The notes under the pieces are model-generated. The model had not been told where the DNA came from. It was given only the letters and a program-made list of their open reading frames with translations, and did not search any database. A stretch of DNA of 64,000 nt from Tetradesmus obliquus (Eukaryota; Chlorophyta; Chlorophyceae; Sphaeropleales; Scenedesmaceae). The position numbers were made by a program, and so were the translations under genes. The stretch lies in NCBI GenBank assembly GCA_030272155.1, contig CP126191.1, positions 332,501-396,500 of the forward strand. Direction: 5' to 3'. The first letter of the stretch is position 1, and each line of letters starts with the position of its first letter. Of this stretch, positions 1 through 13,154 are shown one piece after another.

Positions 1-1291
1 CGAACTCGTCATCGTCGTCATAATAACAGCCCTGCCCCTCTGCTGCTTCTGCTTCCAGCTGCTCATCTTCATCTTCGCCCCATGGCTCTGCATCCCGCAT
101 GCCCTGATCCAGCCTACTGTAGCTGCCTGCACTGCGGCGCAGCAGCGGCAGGTCCGCCGCAAGCTGCTGCTGCTGCTGCTGCCGTGCATTTCTGCTGTGC
201 TGGTGCAGCATGCGCAGCTGCGGCGCATATGGCTGCTCAATGTCTGCATCCTCATCGCTGCTGGACAGCTGATTATCATCGCCTGATGCACTGGCCTCCA
301 CATCAACTGCTGCTGCATCATGCCCATGCTGCTGCTCCTGCTTGAGGTGCTGCTGGCTAGCCTTACTGCCTTCTGCTGCTGCTGCTGCTGCAGCTGCTGC
401 TGCTGCACCTGATGAAGTGAGGGCGCTGGTGCCATCCTCACTCAGCTCTGCCTTTGCCGCAGCAAGCCTACCCTGCTGCTGCTGCTGCCGAGGCGGGTTG
501 CTGCTGCTGCTGGTGGCCCTTGCTGCTGGGCTGTCAGGCCCGCTGCTGGCTGCAGCTGCTGAAGCATCACCCGCTGTTGCGATGGCGGCTGCTGCAGCTG
601 CTGCTGCTGTTGCTGGCGGGCAGTAGCCAGCTGGCAGGTACTGCTGCTCCACCAGTGCTGAAGGATTCTGCTGCAGCAGCTGCTGACATGCGGAGGAGAT
701 TTCCTGCAAGCGGGCATGGCAAGCAGCAGGAATCACACAAGGTGCTCAACCGTTGGCATAATACACACGTGTTACATGTGTCCAGCTCACATACATGTCC
801 GTTGTTTGAACTGAACTGATGAAGGTGCGACAACTGGGCCAACTAGTAAGTACAGAATGGACAAATTGTTGTAGGTCGGTTTTACAACACAAGTGCGCTG
901 ACAAGCTTGAACAGCGCAGTGCACGGTGCCTCTGCAACGTGTAACGTCACACTGTGCGCCCCCTTCCCTATGTTGTTCAACGAAGCCTCACCTCGCTTGT
1001 GTAGCTGCTCGGCTCAAAGTTCACGTTGCTGCCAGCAGTAACAAACTCAGGCCCGATGATAGAAATGACTGCACAGTCATACAGACGTGCTGCCATCAGG
1101 GCTGTTGGCAGGTCCTGTAGTACAAAAGCCCCCTGGGAGCCATCTGTTGTGGGCACGCTGTCCACAGATGCTTGATACGTGCTTGGTTCTCCTTCACAGC
1201 ACTGCACTCCCAAGTACTGCGGTTCGGCATTGCTGGCTGCATCCATAGCCAAATCGCCACAGCCTGGCAGGGCCTGTGTTACAACAGCAGT
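1..1291 (-). CDS. Partial low-complexity acidic protein, 3' end outside window
   Basis: Two exons can be supported on the minus strand. One runs 1291 to 992 after the acceptor CTTTGCAG and ends in GAG before GTGAGG. The next starts at 704 after CTTGCAG and stays open to the window edge. Both junctions are phase 0, so they join. The first exon encodes about 100 ordinary residues with a conserved-looking stretch (LQDLPTALMAARLYDCAVIS). The second is rich in Ala, Gln and Ser, then turns acidic, with clusters such as SSSDEDADIE, GEDEDEQLEAEAEG and YYDDDDEF. I do not recognise the family. The start codon is not resolved: an ATG at 1345 in the same frame is possible, or a further 5' exon exists. 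Its neighbour at 2811-13154 is on the same strand but ends with its own stop, so this is a separate gene. Confidence 0.55.
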
Positions 1292-2810
1292 CTGCAAAGC
1301 AAGGATCACAGAGTTTAAAGCGCACAAATATAGCATATTTGACAACTACATTAATATTTCGTCTGAAGACAACGACTCTATTGCAGCAGCGACAGTACCT
1401 CGGGCAGACAAAGCAGCCTGAGAGGCGAGGTGCACGATACCTGCTATTTACACAGATTTAGCAGACGTTTATGATTTTATTTCACGGATCAAAGCATTTG
1501 ATGACACGTAAATGCACGTGCATGCAGCACTGCCTGCTGCCAAAGAGCACAGAACTCGCTGCCTGCTGTGTACCCGTTGCTAACTCCTGCTCACACGAAT
1601 CAAACACAAAAAACATTAAAGAACATGAAAACTATCAATTTCCTGGGTATAACGCGCTGCTACTGCCTGTGAGTACTCACGCTAGTGCCTGGCTCCATGA
1701 GACATGTATGTTCGTCTCAGGCCACTCTTTACCGTTGAGTTTACTATTAACGTTGAATAACATATACTCGTTTGCACGCTTCGCTACAGAATAGACACCC
1801 GCATGGATCCAGAACAGCGATCAAACTTGCAATGAGAACGTCAGACGAACGTATTAAAGATTGCCGGATACTGCTAGTTCTCCGTAACATCACCCCTGTT
1901 CTGCTGTGCTAGGGAATCTGGCGGGCGCGTCTAACACCCACGAAACCCTCAAGCACGACGCGTGAAGCGATTCATGCAAATATATGAAATAAATTTATGT
2001 TTTAGTTGTCTCGCGTGCCAGCTGATTGTACTGTGCTTCATCGGAGACACTGTGCCTAGCATTGGCGCCCATTGCAACTTTGGCAAGGCCTGAGCTGCTG
2101 GAGTTGCGAACCTGCAGTCCGCTACACGTCCAGGAAAGAGAACACATCTTGCAGTAACTGTGTTAAATTGCACTTTCGCTGGTTTATTGTGATGAAACAG
2201 CGGCATAGGGGCCGCATGCAGCCTGCATCACTGACACAGTTGCACTGGCGTAACAGCCGCTGCTGGCCAAGCTGGAGTACTATGACAGCAACATGCATCT
2301 CATCCTCACCACACACCACTGGCAGCATTTTCATTAAAATAATCCTAACATTTCACAATGAGTTGCTGGTGCAGGTCATGACCTGATCAGGTGCATTTTC
2401 ACTCGTGTCACTGCCACAGCGGCAGTGCCGCATGGCTGAGCAATCTCTGTCTGAAACAGACTTTACCAGAAGCACCGTAGAGTCTGTGACAGCAGCAATT
2501 CAAAACGGTTGTTTTCAGGCACGAAGTCACAGCAACGGCCATGTACAACACACCCACAACTGTAAACACATCACAATCACTCGTTGCCCATGTCCAATGA
2601 TACACACTGTACACCCAACACCTTGAGAGGCCATGGCATTGTGGTCCCTACTAGGGATCCTGCTACTAGCAGGGCTTTGTTTGATCAATAACCTGCTCTG
2701 TCCTGTCCCGCTCAATCATGTCCTGGCCATCAACCCTACCCGCCACGTGCCATCAGCACTGACGACACACAGCATTAAGCAGTACTGACCTCCACCCGCA
2801 CCACACCAAA
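1292..2810. other. Intergenic stretch, no gene seen
   Basis: About 1.5 kb lies between two minus-strand genes. It should hold the 3' untranslated region of the WD-repeat gene and the promoter and possibly a first exon of the left-edge gene. Base composition is more AT-rich than the flanking genes and CTG repeats are absent. Open frames here are short and have no recognisable motif. The core of a small inverted repeat, CTGCTACTAGCAGG, lies at about 2659-2672. Confidence 0.5.
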
Positions 2811-2874
2811 CTAGTGCGTTGCCCTCCCTGTAGGCTGCAACACCCTGACTCTGCTGCTTTGCCGCTGCTGCCGC

Positions 2875-2907
<33 letters not shown>

Positions 2908-5900
2908 GCTAGCTCTTGCTGATCTTTCTGCTGCTGCTGCTGCCGCTCCTGCATCGCCTGTGCAGCCTCCTCCAGCGCCAGCTCCAGCACATACACAGCA
3001 GCCCCGCCAGCAGCCGCACAGCACAGCAAGCTGCGCCCTGCATTGCCGCAGCGCCCGTGCTTCTCTCCCACGCGCAGCAGCGCCAGCGCACAAAAGTAGC
3101 AGCTCCCTGGCCGCTGCAGCCGCACCTCCTGCAGGCCTGTGTCAATCTCTCGCACCAGCTGGCCTGTGGCGAGAGAGAAAGCTCCCACCACGCCACAGCC
3201 CAAGTTCATGAGGAGGTACTCGCTGCCTGTGGTGTGCAGCGTGGGCGTGAGCGCGTAGGCGGGTGCTGCTGTGCCGGCTGAGGGGTCGTGCACGTCGATG
3301 CGGGGCACCAGCTGCCGCATGGACGCCAGGCTGATGACCTGGACAAAGCAAAAAGAGCAAACACAAGCAGGAGGTGCAGGGGGCGCTGTGAGACTGAGCA
3401 GGCAGCAGGCATGGACTCCAGGCTGATGACCTGGCGGCAGAGTTGCAGCAGGTGCAGGCGGGTGTGGGGAGGTGCAGGCAGACGAGATGAGGACGGGCAG
3501 GCAGGCAACTACTTCAGCAGACAGGTCTTCAGCTAAGAGCTGCTTTGACGCCATGGTGCACTTTACTGAGGTGATGCTTGCGTTTGTGCAGACAAGAGGT
3601 GCGCAGGCTAGACTGGCAGCTACTGGGGCAGCGCCATGCCTTATGATTGATGCGACACAACGGCTCTTCATGCTCAGCAGCAGCAGCAGCACGCACTGCA
3701 CCCTGCACAATTTGCAGGCAAGCTGGCGGGCTTGCTCTGCCCTTTCTCGAGACGATTCTCTCCCTCACCAGCACTGCAAAGGTGTGGCTGGCTGAGGGGT
3801 CCTCCTGGTGCGGCGCCACCAGGCAGAAGATGAGCAGCTCGCGCCTGCTGGGCGTCAGCTCAGCAGACACCACCTGGCAGCAGCCACACAGCCACACAGC
3901 CACACAGCCACACCACAGCAGCAGCAGCATTTGGTTGATGGCAAAGTCGCATCACCGGACAATGACGTCACCTGTTGGGTGGCGGCGGGCTTTCTGCTGT
4001 GGCATGATGGCAAGGTGGGGCTCTGCTGCCTGCCTAGCCAACTGCAACAGAGCTCATACTGGGGCGACAGACACCGCACACACAAAACACTTGATGTACA
4101 AGCACACTTATGCGCAGATGCAGGCGGGTGCATGCGGCCACAGGGGCCGCCACTTCGCACAAGTGAGGCTTGCAGGCATTTGAATTGTCAAGCCGCAGCC
4201 GCACCTTCATGCCTGCGCGCACAAACGTGCAGCGCTGCTTGGCGCGCATGAGCAGCTCCCTGCTGCGTGCATCGTAGCTGCTGATCAGCAGCACATTGCT
4301 GCCTGGCTGGCTGTTGTCCAGTGGCCTGTGCAGCACCTGCCGCAGCACACGCCCGCTGCTGCCGCTGCTGCTGCTGCTGCCAGCTGGCAAGTAGCGCACC
4401 TATACAGCAGCATGGAGATGAGGCAGCAGATTTCACCGACTTTCAGCCTGCCGCATGCGGCACAGTAGCAAAGACACAGCAGAAATGGCTGCGGCACAAA
4501 GCAAGACATAGCGCAGCCTGCTGTAAACTGCCAGGTGCGGCAGCAGGCAGTTGCAAGTGTCTGCTCACCAGCCAAGGCAGGCGTGGCTGTAGCAGGAAGG
4601 CTCCTGTGGGGTCCTGCTGCAGCAACTTGGCATCAGCCCGGTCCTGTACACAGCAAGACAGGCAAGCAGCGCGCTATTCATGCAAGGCAACGCACAAAAT
4701 TTGCAGCAAATTTGGAGATTTTATGATGCAGGATAAAAGACAAGCACGGTGTGTTGGTGCGTAGCGGTGCTGCAGAGCAGGCTGCAGCTGCAGAGGTGCT
4801 GCAACAGTACGACAGACGTGCAGCTGCTGGTTGTGCAGTCGAGCAGCACAGCTGCACCTGCTGCTGCCAGCAGCAGATCAGGTCAGTAGTGTTTGATCAG
4901 TGTTGCTGCTGCTTGCTCACCTGTGCATCAGGGCAGTAGTCCGGCACCCATGTGCCCCCAGCCGCGGTGTTGGTCTTGCTGCTGCCTACACGCCCTGCCC
5001 TGCCCGGCAGTGCTGGCCAGACGGGCTGCAGGTTGCCCCTGCACGGCACACAGCACCAGCAACATTACAATTGTTAGCGGATGTTGTTCGGACTAGTTCG
5101 GCGCACCAGTGCACGGAGCAGCAGATCTGCTATGGTGGGGCAGTGAGCTCTGGCTGCTTTCTGTCACACAGACAGGAACCAATCCAGATAACTAACACGT
5201 CCTTGCAAAGCAGGCTGTTAGTATTGCATTTCAAACCCCACTCGCACATGTTGTGGATGCATGTGCTTGTGCTAGCTGCGTCACGTTTGCACATCCAGCA
5301 AGCACCAGCCAGACACCCATCCTGGCATCAGCTGCAGCTGCCCAAAAAAGAGCATCGAAACAACCGCCGCACACCTGGGCTGGCAGGTGCGCGTGCTGTG
5401 TGGCAGCTGCCAGCACTTCCTGGGCGTGAGCCAGCCGAAGCCGCAGCGCTGGCTGGCGCTGGCAGGCCACTGCGCCAGGCAGCCGCCCGCGTCCAGGCTG
5501 AGCAGGCTGGCGTCAGGCAGGAAGCCCAGGAACACCACGTGGCTGCTGTGGCCGCGGTACAGCGACTGCCGGTGTATGTACACAGTAAGGCAAGAAGGCA
5601 GGCAGGCACAAGCATCAAGTGCTGAAAGAATGCAGTTGACATGAGGCCCAGGAACACGGCGTGGCTGCTGTGGCCGCAGTACAGCGTGTGCCGGTGGTGA
5701 TGGGCAGGCAGGCAGGCAAGGGGCATGCATGTATGGTGTGAGAAGGCCGGGAACACGGCGTGGCTGCTGTGGCCGCGGTACAGCGACTGCAGGTGATGAT
5801 GGACAGGCGGGCAGGCAAAGGGCATGGTTCAAGAAGCCCAGGAACACCACGTGGCTGCTGTGACCGCGGTACAGCTACTGCAGGTGATGATGGACAGGCA

Positions 5901-6096
5901 GGCAAGCAGGCAGGCAAACAGCATGGTACACAGAGCCCAGCAATACCACATGGCTGCTGCGGCCGAGGAACTGCTTGAGCACGTACGCAACAAGGCCAGA
6001 GGGCAGGCAGGCAAAAAGCATGTAAGAAGTTGTGGCAGGTGTGTTTGTATGACGCCCAGGAAGGCGGTGTGGCTGCTGCTGTGGCACTACAGTGCG

Positions 6097-6127
<31 letters not shown>

Positions 6128-9100
6128 TGTTATGCAGCTTGTTACACAGCCCTCACCTGAGAAACTATGTCTGCATTGATGGCCTGCGGGGGCATCAAAA
6201 AGTCCACCACTGCCTGGGGCATGGAGCCGCCAGCAGCATCGCCAGCAGCAGCACCAGCGCTGCTGCCTGCGCGGCCAGATCTGCCGAGCCCTGCCACTGC
6301 TGTTGCTGCTGCCAGGCCTGCTGCACCAGCATTGGCTCGCTCTGCAAACGCTGAGGGCCCGAACCCCGGTAGCACTGGCCCGCCAATGTCTGTTGTCAGG
6401 GACAGGATGTCGCCGGTGACCTGGCACACAGCAATGCAGGCAGCAGTGCGCTCTTGTGTGGTACAAGTTGGGTGTAGGACACCAGTCACCAGCTGTAGGA
6501 CAGCTGCTGAGCTGTACAAGTGATTCTGTAGCCATGCATGCTACCAGCCGCATGCTACCGCTTGACGGCTACTTTATCTCATGCAAGTGGCAACCCAAAC
6601 ACACCTAGATCGACTGCAACAACAACACGTGAAAGCACACAAGCTCACCTGGGGAATGACAACTGTCGGCTGTGTGCCTGCAATCGTGAAGGCTGGGTGC
6701 AGCACCGGCCGCCACTGGCGAGGCGGCACCTCACGGGCAGCACCGGGGCCCTCCGCTGGCAGGAGCCCCAGCCACTGCCCGAGCTTCTGGGTGAGGGTGG
6801 CGCTGCTGCTGCTGCTGCTGCTGCTGCTGTTTGTGGCATCGCCTGCTGCGGCTTTTGCGGCTGCGGCTGCATCGCTTTCATCGGCGATAGGCGCCTTGCC
6901 TGCAGCAGGACACCAATAGTGGCAGGCGTGAGGCATAGCCGGATGCTGTCATTGCTCCATACCAGGTATCAGTCACTCATGGCGAGCTTCAAGCACTTTG
7001 GGCCTCACTGCACTGCAGGCGATTCATGCAGCACTGCACTGCTCTGTGGCCCGCAATGCACATGTGTGCAGACAGCAGCAGCAGCAGCAGCAGCAGCAGT
7101 AGCAGCAGCAGCAGCAGCGCACCTGACAGCGCCACCATGAAGGGGGTGATGAGCACCGCCAGCTCGGGCGTGACTGGCGCAGCCCTGGCCTGCAGCTCAG
7201 CCACAGACTGGCCTGCAGGTGGATGCACAGTGTACAGAGCAACTGTGTGAACGCAGTGCAGGGCAGGCTGGCACACATTTGGCTGGGATTGACTCCCCTT
7301 CGGCTGCTTGAGCTGAGCCGCAGCTGCTGACCAGCATGTTGAGGGTGTAATAAGGGCAGCATTGCAGTAGCTGTCATGGCGCAGTTGTAGTGCTATGCGA
7401 CTGCACAGCAGCATCTGCTGCAGTGCAACCAGTCGGTAGTTGGCCTGGCGCGCACCGTCCTCGCGCTCCTCGGGGCGCATCCACCACATCTTCATGTTGC
7501 TGCTGGCATCCAGCGCAGCCAGCTGGTAGCTGTCGGCCGACCACGCAAAACCTGGCAGGCAGCAGGCCCAGCACGACGCATTAGATGTATCAACGACGAC
7601 TGCTGTGAGACAACCATATGATGATGTACCAGCTTGGAAAAGGACAAATGCATGAGCAGTTTCATCAGACAGGAAAATATACGTGCATGCTTTGACGCTG
7701 TATAGGCTATGCCTGCACGTGCCCAGCAGCTGGTGGCTGCAGCAGGAGCTGCAGCAGCGGCGAGTGCTGGCTGCAGCCGCACCTGCAATGGCTGGCTTGC
7801 GTGGAAGCTTGGCGGCCCAGGGATTCCACCAGCGCCGCTTGTACAGCTGGCCACTGCCAGTCACCTGCAGAGGAGCGCAGCGGGCGCAGCAGCCAACAGC
7901 AGGATGCAGGAGTCTGCGATTTGAGTCTGGCGTACTGCAGCAAGGACGCACTTGCTCGCGATGTAGCACACAAGCTGGCCCACATGCAGGCATTCTTGTG
8001 CTGCTTATAATGCACCAGTGGCAGTGGCGGCGGCGGCAGCAGAAGCAGCGGCAGCAGTAGCAGCAAGCATGATGCAAAGGGAAGGAAAGCAGGCCCACCT
8101 GGAACCAAGGTGTCACAGCAGCATCCTTGCGCAGGTCCCACACCAGCAGAGCACCCCTGCACAGCAACCACGGCACAAACATTACATTACATTACATTAC
8201 ATGCTCCACTCAACGAGGAGTGGGAACCCCAGTCAGGAGTCAACGAGAGGCTCATAGGGGGACTCAACGAGGAGTGGGAACCCCAGTCAGGAGCCAACGA
8301 GAGGCTCATAGGGGGACTCAACGAGGAGTGGGAACCCCAGTCAGGAGCCAACGAGAGGCTCATAGGGGGAGAAACAAACAAAAGTCCTCGATAAGCGAGC
8401 AAAATGGCCCTGTCTTTGTATGGTAATCCATAATAAGCAATGCCTCAGCCATCAATTCACCATGACTGCAGTTGAAACATTACGCACAGGGCTGCAGCAG
8501 CGCTTTCGAGACTAGGTTCTCCACAGGCAAGCCATGTGATCCTATCAGCCCCACCTGCTTGTGCCGGCTGCCAGGAACGTGCCAGCAGGGCAGCCCGACA
8601 GTGCTGTGACAGCCCCCAGTGCATCAGGCACCAGCAGGGAGGTGTTGTCCAGGCAGGCAGGCCCAGGCAGCGACGCCCGCTGCATGCGGGGTCGCAGCAC
8701 GACCTGCGAACAGCAATGTGATAGAGAGCAGTGCAGCGTGAGGTATTGCACTGTACATCGGCACAGGCACAGCAGCAGTAGCCGTGACAGCTTGCGTCTT
8801 CTTGCAGAGCACATACAGCCAGCGTTTGAAAAACCGTTTTTTTGCGTTCTAGGGGTGCTGCAACTAAAACAAAGCTGCACTGCTGCCAGCCATATCATCA
8901 CAGCAGCTTTCAACTTTACAACCCTATTCTGGTTCCTAGTCAGGCAGCTGGCACCAAACACACCTGCCCCCAGAACTCGCGCTCCCGCATCGCTGCAGCC
9001 AGGTGTGCCGCTGTGGGCCAGCCGCCCTGCTCCAGCCGCCCCCGTGGCGCCTCACGCCGCGCCCACACGGCAGCAGACGCAGCAAGCGGCGGCCGCTGCC

Positions 9101-11922
9101 TGCTTACTGCGATGCGCCTGGCCTGCGTGCAGCGGACATCAACTAGACACATCTTGGGCTCCAGCATTAATATAAGTCAGCGCCGCACGCATAGTGGTCA
9201 CAATGGGCGGACAGCATTGCATGTACGCTGATGACAGAAAACACTTCCAAGCCAGCAGCCGGCTTTTGATGTGCGCACCTTGCTGACTGCTGCGCCAGCA
9301 TGGAAGTGTGGCGCCAGTGGTTGCGTGTGGCCGTACGGCGTGCCGCGGGGCCGCCGCTGCCGCATCTCCCACAGCATGCCCTGCAGCCCAGCTAGGTACA
9401 GCGCACGCGCCGGCACTGCCTGCTGCTGCTGCTGCTGCTGGCGCTTGCTGGCACCTTGCCTGCCTGGTGCCTGGTCCTGCTGCTGCTGCTGCTGCACTGC
9501 AAAGGCGTGGTCTGCTGCAGCAAAATCTCGCCGGGCCAGGTAGACGTCTTCCTCGGCTATGTCTAGCTGCACATCACCAGCTGCAATGACCAGCCGTGGC
9601 GGGCCGCGCTGCTGTGCGGCTGCTGCTACTGCTTCCGCAGCAGCCTCTGCTTCTACTTCTGCTGCCTTCTGCAACAGCGCAGCCTCGCGAGCCACCCCAC
9701 CAACAACACTGGCACCTCTCGCCCTGCCAAACATCATGCTGCCAGCTGCATCTGAATCTGCATCCTCTGCAAAGCTCACACCTGCACCCCTTGACCCATC
9801 TGCACTGTCACCTGGCTCCAAAACCTGCTGTACATCATCTGCTTTGAACCCCAAGTCGAACTTGCCCTGGCTGAAGGCCACTGCTGCCACCAGCATGTCG
9901 AAGGCGAAGGCGTCCGCTGCTGCTGCAGCCTGTGCTGCCTCTGCTGCCACCTCTGCCAGCAGCTCCTCAACCACCTCCTTGTAGATGCTGTGGCAGTGCA
10001 CAGGCAGCAAAGCAACAAGCAATTGAGAGAGGTAATTGCTCAAGGCCATGTCCACTATGTGTAGATGGATCTAGCATGGATTGAGGTGTTCGGGCGTGCC
10101 CAACATCCTGCCAGGACATAATCTCGTGTGCAGAGGGCTGCACCACCCAGCTGTCAACACCCTAGTGTCACTTGAGATGCTGCCCTGCATCTTGGACCCT
10201 GCCACCCCTACTGCCTCACCTATCTGCCACATGTCTGCTGATGCCTGCCAGTGCTGCCGGCCGTGCCGCCCTCCACTCCGCCATCTCCACCGCCACCTGC
10301 TGCTTGGTGGGGCGCATGGCGATGTGGGCCAGCGCCGCATCCAGCAGCTCCTCGATGATGCTCTGCGTGTTGAAAACCATTTCAGCAGCAGTCGACTACA
10401 GTTTGTGGTGGTCCAGCTCAGGCAAGGGTTAGTGTGACTGGCAGGGACAGCATGTGCTGGCTTGTACCTTGTGCGCAACACACCTTTCCCAGATACGGGT
10501 GAAAAGGCAACAACTTGTGGTGAGTGTGCACAGAGCTCAGCAGCCGCAGCATCCCACCTGTGCCAAGCCCTTTATGCTGCGCTGGTGTGCAGTGAGCGCC
10601 AGGTCTCCCGCGTATGTTTGCGGCCGCACAACCTGCAGGTCCAGCAGCAGCAAAAACGTGACCGCACAAATTCACCGCTCACAGCACCAGCAGCAGTGGC
10701 ATGCAGGCACCTGTGCCCTCTTATTGACCGTGCTGTAAGATGAGCTGCAGGTATTGCATAAGACCGCACCTACCTGCCAGCGTAGGCGAGTTGATGTGAC
10801 TGCTACTCTACGCCTGATGCTCGCCAGCTGCTCCTGCTGCTGCGGCATGCCAGCCTGCACAGCAGCAGCTACATCAGACAGCTGCAGGCTGCTGCGCTGG
10901 CCCCGCTGGCGCTGCACGCTGCACGCAGAGCAGCCAGAACAGAGTGTGTTTGTTTCCGTCATGTTCGTGATAAGAAAGTTTGCAGTAAGTTGTATGCAAA
11001 CGGGGTTGTCGTAGATTATCAACCCTAGGCAACACGTGCAATGGTACTGTGCGTGCAACTGATGGTACAGACAGCTTTCACCCCGTCCTCAGGCGCTACA
11101 TGTGCTATGCGATACCTCATATGCTGCAGCATAGCCGGCAGGCCCTGCGTCACCAACGCCTGACGTTGTACAGCAGCAGAAGGAGGATGTTGGGGTCCTG
11201 TGCTGTTGGGACCCTGCAGCAGTGGAGATTGCGCATGTGCCACAATTTTTGGTGTTGCCACGTCTGGATCTTTGGATGCTGCTGGCAACAGCTTGGCAGG
11301 TGCAGGCACCCGCATCTGCTGCAGTGACGAGTGCCATTATCACACAACAACCAACACCATTCACATCATCAACAAAACGCACAGAATGCTGCTGCCAGCC
11401 ACCCTCACCTGCCCATCATCTGCAGGGCCCGTCTCCTCCTCATCGTCACTCCAGTCTTCATACTCATTCTCATACTCATCTTCATACTCATCTTCCCCGC
11501 CTCCTTCGTAGCCACTGCCATAGTCACCACCATTTGCTTGCACATGCCTCTGTCTTGCTGCTGCTGGGTGGGTGGGGGCACCACTGCTGCTGCTTATGTG
11601 ATGCTGCTGCCGGTGCTGCTGGTGCTGCTGGTACTGGTGCTGCTGGTGCTGGTGCTGGTGGTAGCCCCAACCGTTGTTCATCCCAATGTTGAGTATCTGC
11701 TGCTGCTTCGCTGCATCTGCAGCCTGCACACACAGCCAGCAGCATGCTGTTTCTTAGACATGGCTGCTACTCGCTGGTGTCTGCTGCAGTGCAGTCAAAG
11801 ACCATAGCTTTATGCTACCTGCGTCTGCAGCAGCCTTCTGCTGGCCAAGCAGCAGTTATGACAGCAGTGCAATTGGACACGTCCGTCTGCTCCAAGCTGC
11901 TGCTGCTGCAACCCAAGGTACC

Positions 11923-11954
<32 letters not shown>

Positions 11955-13154
11955 CATGCTCACCTTGGTCCTGACCTGCTGCAGTATCTCTGCCTCGCTG
12001 AGCCCCTCCAGCGCTGCATCCTCCTGGATGGCTGCAGCCAGAGAGAAGCGCCGCCGCACAAAGCGGCTGCGCAACTTGTCTGCAGGAACACGGCCACACA
12101 CCACAGAGTGCATATAGTGAGTCTTGCTGCAGTGTGCATAGGCTTTGTCTCTCTTTGGCAACAGGGTTGCAGCACCTGCTGCCTGCTATGCTGGCGTGAT
12201 AGTGGCCCTTGTACCCTGCACGATTGCTTTGTCCTGCAAGCAAAGGCTGCTGCTGCAGCGCACTGCTTTTTGTCCATGGCCAGGGCGCAAGCTTTGCTCA
12301 CCCTCGTCTTTGTCCAGAGCTGCTGCGCTGATGTGCAGCACTGCGATGTCTTCTGCAATGGCTGCCAGCTGCTGCGCATGCGCCTGCAGGAGGGACAGAA
12401 CAAAAACTTGACTGCGGCATCGTGCTGTGCAGACGGGCTGCAGCAGCTTGCTTGGGCATGCGCTGGCGCCTCTGCGTCCACTGCGGCAAACGGCAGGGTC
12501 TGCACACATGCTTTTCACAGCTTTCGCAGTACAGTGCCGCCAATGGCAGTGGCAATCCAGCATTTCCCACCTCAGCATGCTGCAGCTTGGCACTCTCAAG
12601 AAGCATCCTGCTGGTTCTGTCTGCAATCTTCTGCTGGCCAAACGCTGCTGCGCTGGCACCAGCGCTGCCAGGCCCTGCTGCTGTGTAGTGTACAATGGCT
12701 ACCGTCTCATCAGCAATGAGCCTGACAGCTGCAGGAGTAGCAGCGTGATTGGTGTTCAGGTGAAACACATTTGCCAAGGATTCTTAGTATGAGCAGGTTA
12801 GAAGAACAACAGAACCACCATCCCGTGCTTGTGTATCATTGCTCGTTGAAATTTATCCTGCTGCCATAGACACAGAAATCAACCAGACGATGTAAGCCTC
12901 CTTGACAACTCACCTACTGTGTCCTTGATACTCTCACTGGAGAGCAACCCAGACCGCTGCACATGCTGCTGTAGCAGCTCTGTTTGGCCCAGCGCTGCAT
13001 TCAAGGCCTGCATCACATGACATGTTAACTTATACTTGGCCAAGGTGGAGATCTAAGACTCAAATTCCATGTTACGTGCCTTTTTGTGTCGGTGCCTGTC
13101 TGCTTGCAGCAGGGACAGATGGTCCACTGCTGCTGTTGATGGCGATGAATCCAT
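2811..13154 (-). CDS. Large WD-repeat (beta-propeller) protein, many exons
   Basis: A chain of more than 20 minus-strand exons with consistent GT-AG borders. A likely start is the ATG at 13154 (exon 13154-13080), followed by exons at 13007-12914, 12768-12592 and onwards. The N-terminal part is helical and charged (KLRSRFVRRRFSLAAA), then has a His/Gln and Glu/Asp-rich linker near 11400-11730 and a long helical exon at 9970-9250 with poly-Ala and poly-Gln. WD-like blades follow: GALLVWDLRKDAAVTPWF near 8150, GFAWSADSYQLAALD near 7550, and GHSSHVVFLGFLPDASLLSL near 5550. The last exon (3340-2811) encodes another blade and a poly-Gln tail, stopping at TAG. The first intron fits only with a GC-AG donor (AAG then GCACGT). 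I cannot assign the protein to a named family. Joining everything into one gene rests on continuous strand and phase, so two adjacent genes are not fully excluded. Confidence 0.6.
3405..3440 (-). repeat. Exon-start copy upstream of last WD-gene exon
   Basis: The acceptor and first bases of the final WD-gene exon (CAG then GTCATCAGCCTGG, exon start near 3340) are repeated about 90 bases upstream in the preceding intron, with the same CCAG acceptor. The copy is truncated after about 20 exon bases. Confidence 0.6.
5644..6100 (-). repeat. Five truncated exon-start copies in WD-gene intron
   Basis: The exon beginning at 5565 (minus) encodes the blade GHSSHVVFLGFLPD. Its first 35-45 bases, with upstream acceptor-like sequence, recur at about 5647-5692, 5746-5793, 5837-5885, 5937-5980 and 6054-6100, spaced about 90-115 bases apart. 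All copies lie upstream of the complete exon in transcript sense, and the farthest ones are the most diverged. Each ends shortly after the GGCTGCTGTGGCCGC core (plus-strand reading). They look like tandem duplications of a segment spanning the intron-exon border. Confidence 0.8.
8181..8369 (+). repeat. Dispersed repeat with ATTAC run and three 54-bp units
   Basis: An (ATTAC)4 run at 8181-8200 is followed by ATGCTCC and three tandem 54-bp units (8208-8369) that begin ACTCAACGAGGAGTGGGAAC and end GAGGCTCATAGGGGG. The same ATTAC run and unit occur at 52549. Here the element lies in an intron of the minus-strand WD gene, about 20 bases upstream of the 3' splice site of the exon starting near 8159. 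No coding sequence is present, so it could be a small non-autonomous element. Confidence 0.8.

Noticed and set aside
342-626. Poly-Ala frames opposite the left-edge gene
   Set aside because: CTG runs read as Ala/Leu/Cys on the plus strand. The minus-strand frame is longer, has a splice acceptor and joins in phase to the exon at 1291-992.
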